Below, piece after piece: positions 6,026-6,498 of a stretch of DNA of 6,498 bases. The position numbers were made by a program, and so were the translations under genes. Location of the stretch: contig CAMKZP010000219.1 of the NCBI GenBank assembly GCA_946477805.1, forward strand, positions 1 to 6,498, in the 5' to 3' direction. A model generated the notes under the pieces. The model worked only from the letters and a program-made list of their open reading frames with translations. It did not search any database and was not told the DNA's origin. The DNA is from an uncultured Enterobacter sp. Lineage in GTDB: Bacteria; Pseudomonadota; Gammaproteobacteria; Enterobacterales; Enterobacteriaceae. The first letter of the stretch is position 1. The number at the start of each line of letters is the position of its first letter.

Positions 6026-6498
6026 AACAGACAGGATGCCCTTCAACCGGATGGGAAAAGGTACCCATCTGAATACCATAAATAGTATTTAATGACGCCG
6101 GTGTAACAATCTCAGCGGGCGAACCCAGAGCAATTAAATGTCCGGATTTAAGCGCGAGAAGATTACTGCAATATCGGGCTGCCATATTTATATCGTGCAG
6201 TACCGCGATGATTGTGATTTCCTTTAGATGGCATAATTTTTTTAGCAGACACAATATTTCAGACTGCTGGGCAATATCCAACGCTGAGGTCGGCTCATCA
6301 AGTAAAAGACATTTAGTGTCTTGTGCAAGAGTCATCGCAATCCATGCTCTTTGCCTTTCACCGCCGGACAAAGAGTCAACCAGCCTCTTAGAGAGTCGTG
6401 ACAGTCCTGTGTCAGCGATTGCTTCATCAACTTTCTGCATATCGTATTGGGTAAATCGGCCCAGTGCGCCATGCCAGGGATAGCGTCCTAATGAAACC
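6015..6498 (-). CDS. fhuC: Fe(III)-hydroxamate ABC transporter ATPase FhuC, partial (N-terminus beyond right edge)
   Basis: This cytoplasmic ATPase powers siderophore import through FhuB. The window holds the last 160 residues, about 60 percent of a family member of roughly 265; the Walker A part lies beyond 6498. By position in this fragment: GRYPWHGALGRF (4-15), a FhuC hallmark nearly identical in E. coli; ABC signature LSGGERQRAWIAM (43-55); Walker B with catalytic Glu, CLLLDEPTSALD (63-74); and the switch histidine in IAVLHDINMAARYC (97-110). All catalytic elements visible are intact. An ATG at 6440 exists but is internal, since the homologous reading frame continues upstream to the edge. 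It is the first gene of the C-D-B order seen in E. coli, where the receptor gene fhuA comes just before; any receptor or Fur-controlled promoter here would lie outside the window. Confidence 0.95.
   Translation of the reverse strand, partial: VSLGRYPWHGALGRFTQYDMQKVDEAIADTGLSRLSKRLVDSLSGGERQRAWIAMTLAQDTKCLLLDEPTSALDIAQQSEILCLLKKLCHLKEITIIAVLHDINMAARYCSNLLALKSGHLIALGSPAEIVTPASLNTIYGIQMGTFSHPVEGHPVCYVQ

Noticed and set aside
6438..6440. ATG at 6440 as the fhuC start
   Set aside because: The frame continues upstream to the window edge with the FhuC hallmark GRYPWHGALGRF, so this methionine is internal.

Overview
The window looks like chromosomal or plasmid DNA from a member of the Enterobacterales. 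Four of the six genes resemble Escherichia coli proteins closely by eye (Fsr, FhuB, FhuD, FhuC), but not closely enough for this to be E. coli itself. Base composition is moderate, with no strong GC or AT skew. I cannot name the genus or decide between plasmid and chromosome from this sequence.

Left part (1-2323, minus strand). Two major-facilitator (MFS) transporters are read leftwards. The first, cut by the left edge, is a clear homologue of the fosmidomycin-resistance exporter Fsr. Behind it lies a complete 397-residue MFS protein of the YbjJ-like type with unknown substrate. A hairpin sits in the 94 bp between them.

Middle (2324-3179). A short divergent promoter region separates the YbjJ-like gene from a plus-strand AraC-family regulator. 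The regulator is of the NimR-like type, with an N-terminal cupin domain and a C-terminal double helix-turn-helix. It is broken: a frameshift around 2866 separates the two domains, and a few linker residues appear to be missing, so it is called a pseudogene.

Right part (3162-6498, minus strand). A tightly packed fhuC-fhuD-fhuB set is transcribed leftwards and encodes an ABC importer for Fe(III)-hydroxamate siderophores: ATPase (cut by the right edge), Tat-type periplasmic binding protein, and fused double permease. fhuC and fhuD overlap by 11 bp, and fhuD and fhuB by 4 bp. The end of fhuB overlaps the end of the regulator by 18 bp, with no terminator visible between these convergent genes.

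Taken together, the locus combines hydroxamate uptake (FhuCDB) with at least one exporter whose known family substrate, fosmidomycin, is itself a hydroxamate-type compound. Whether these parts cooperate is inference. There is no stretch above 300 bp without a gene. I see no RNA genes, insertion sequences or CRISPR arrays. The content is mostly of known families; the points most worth a second look are the broken regulator, the altered FhuD ligand pocket and the import/export pairing.
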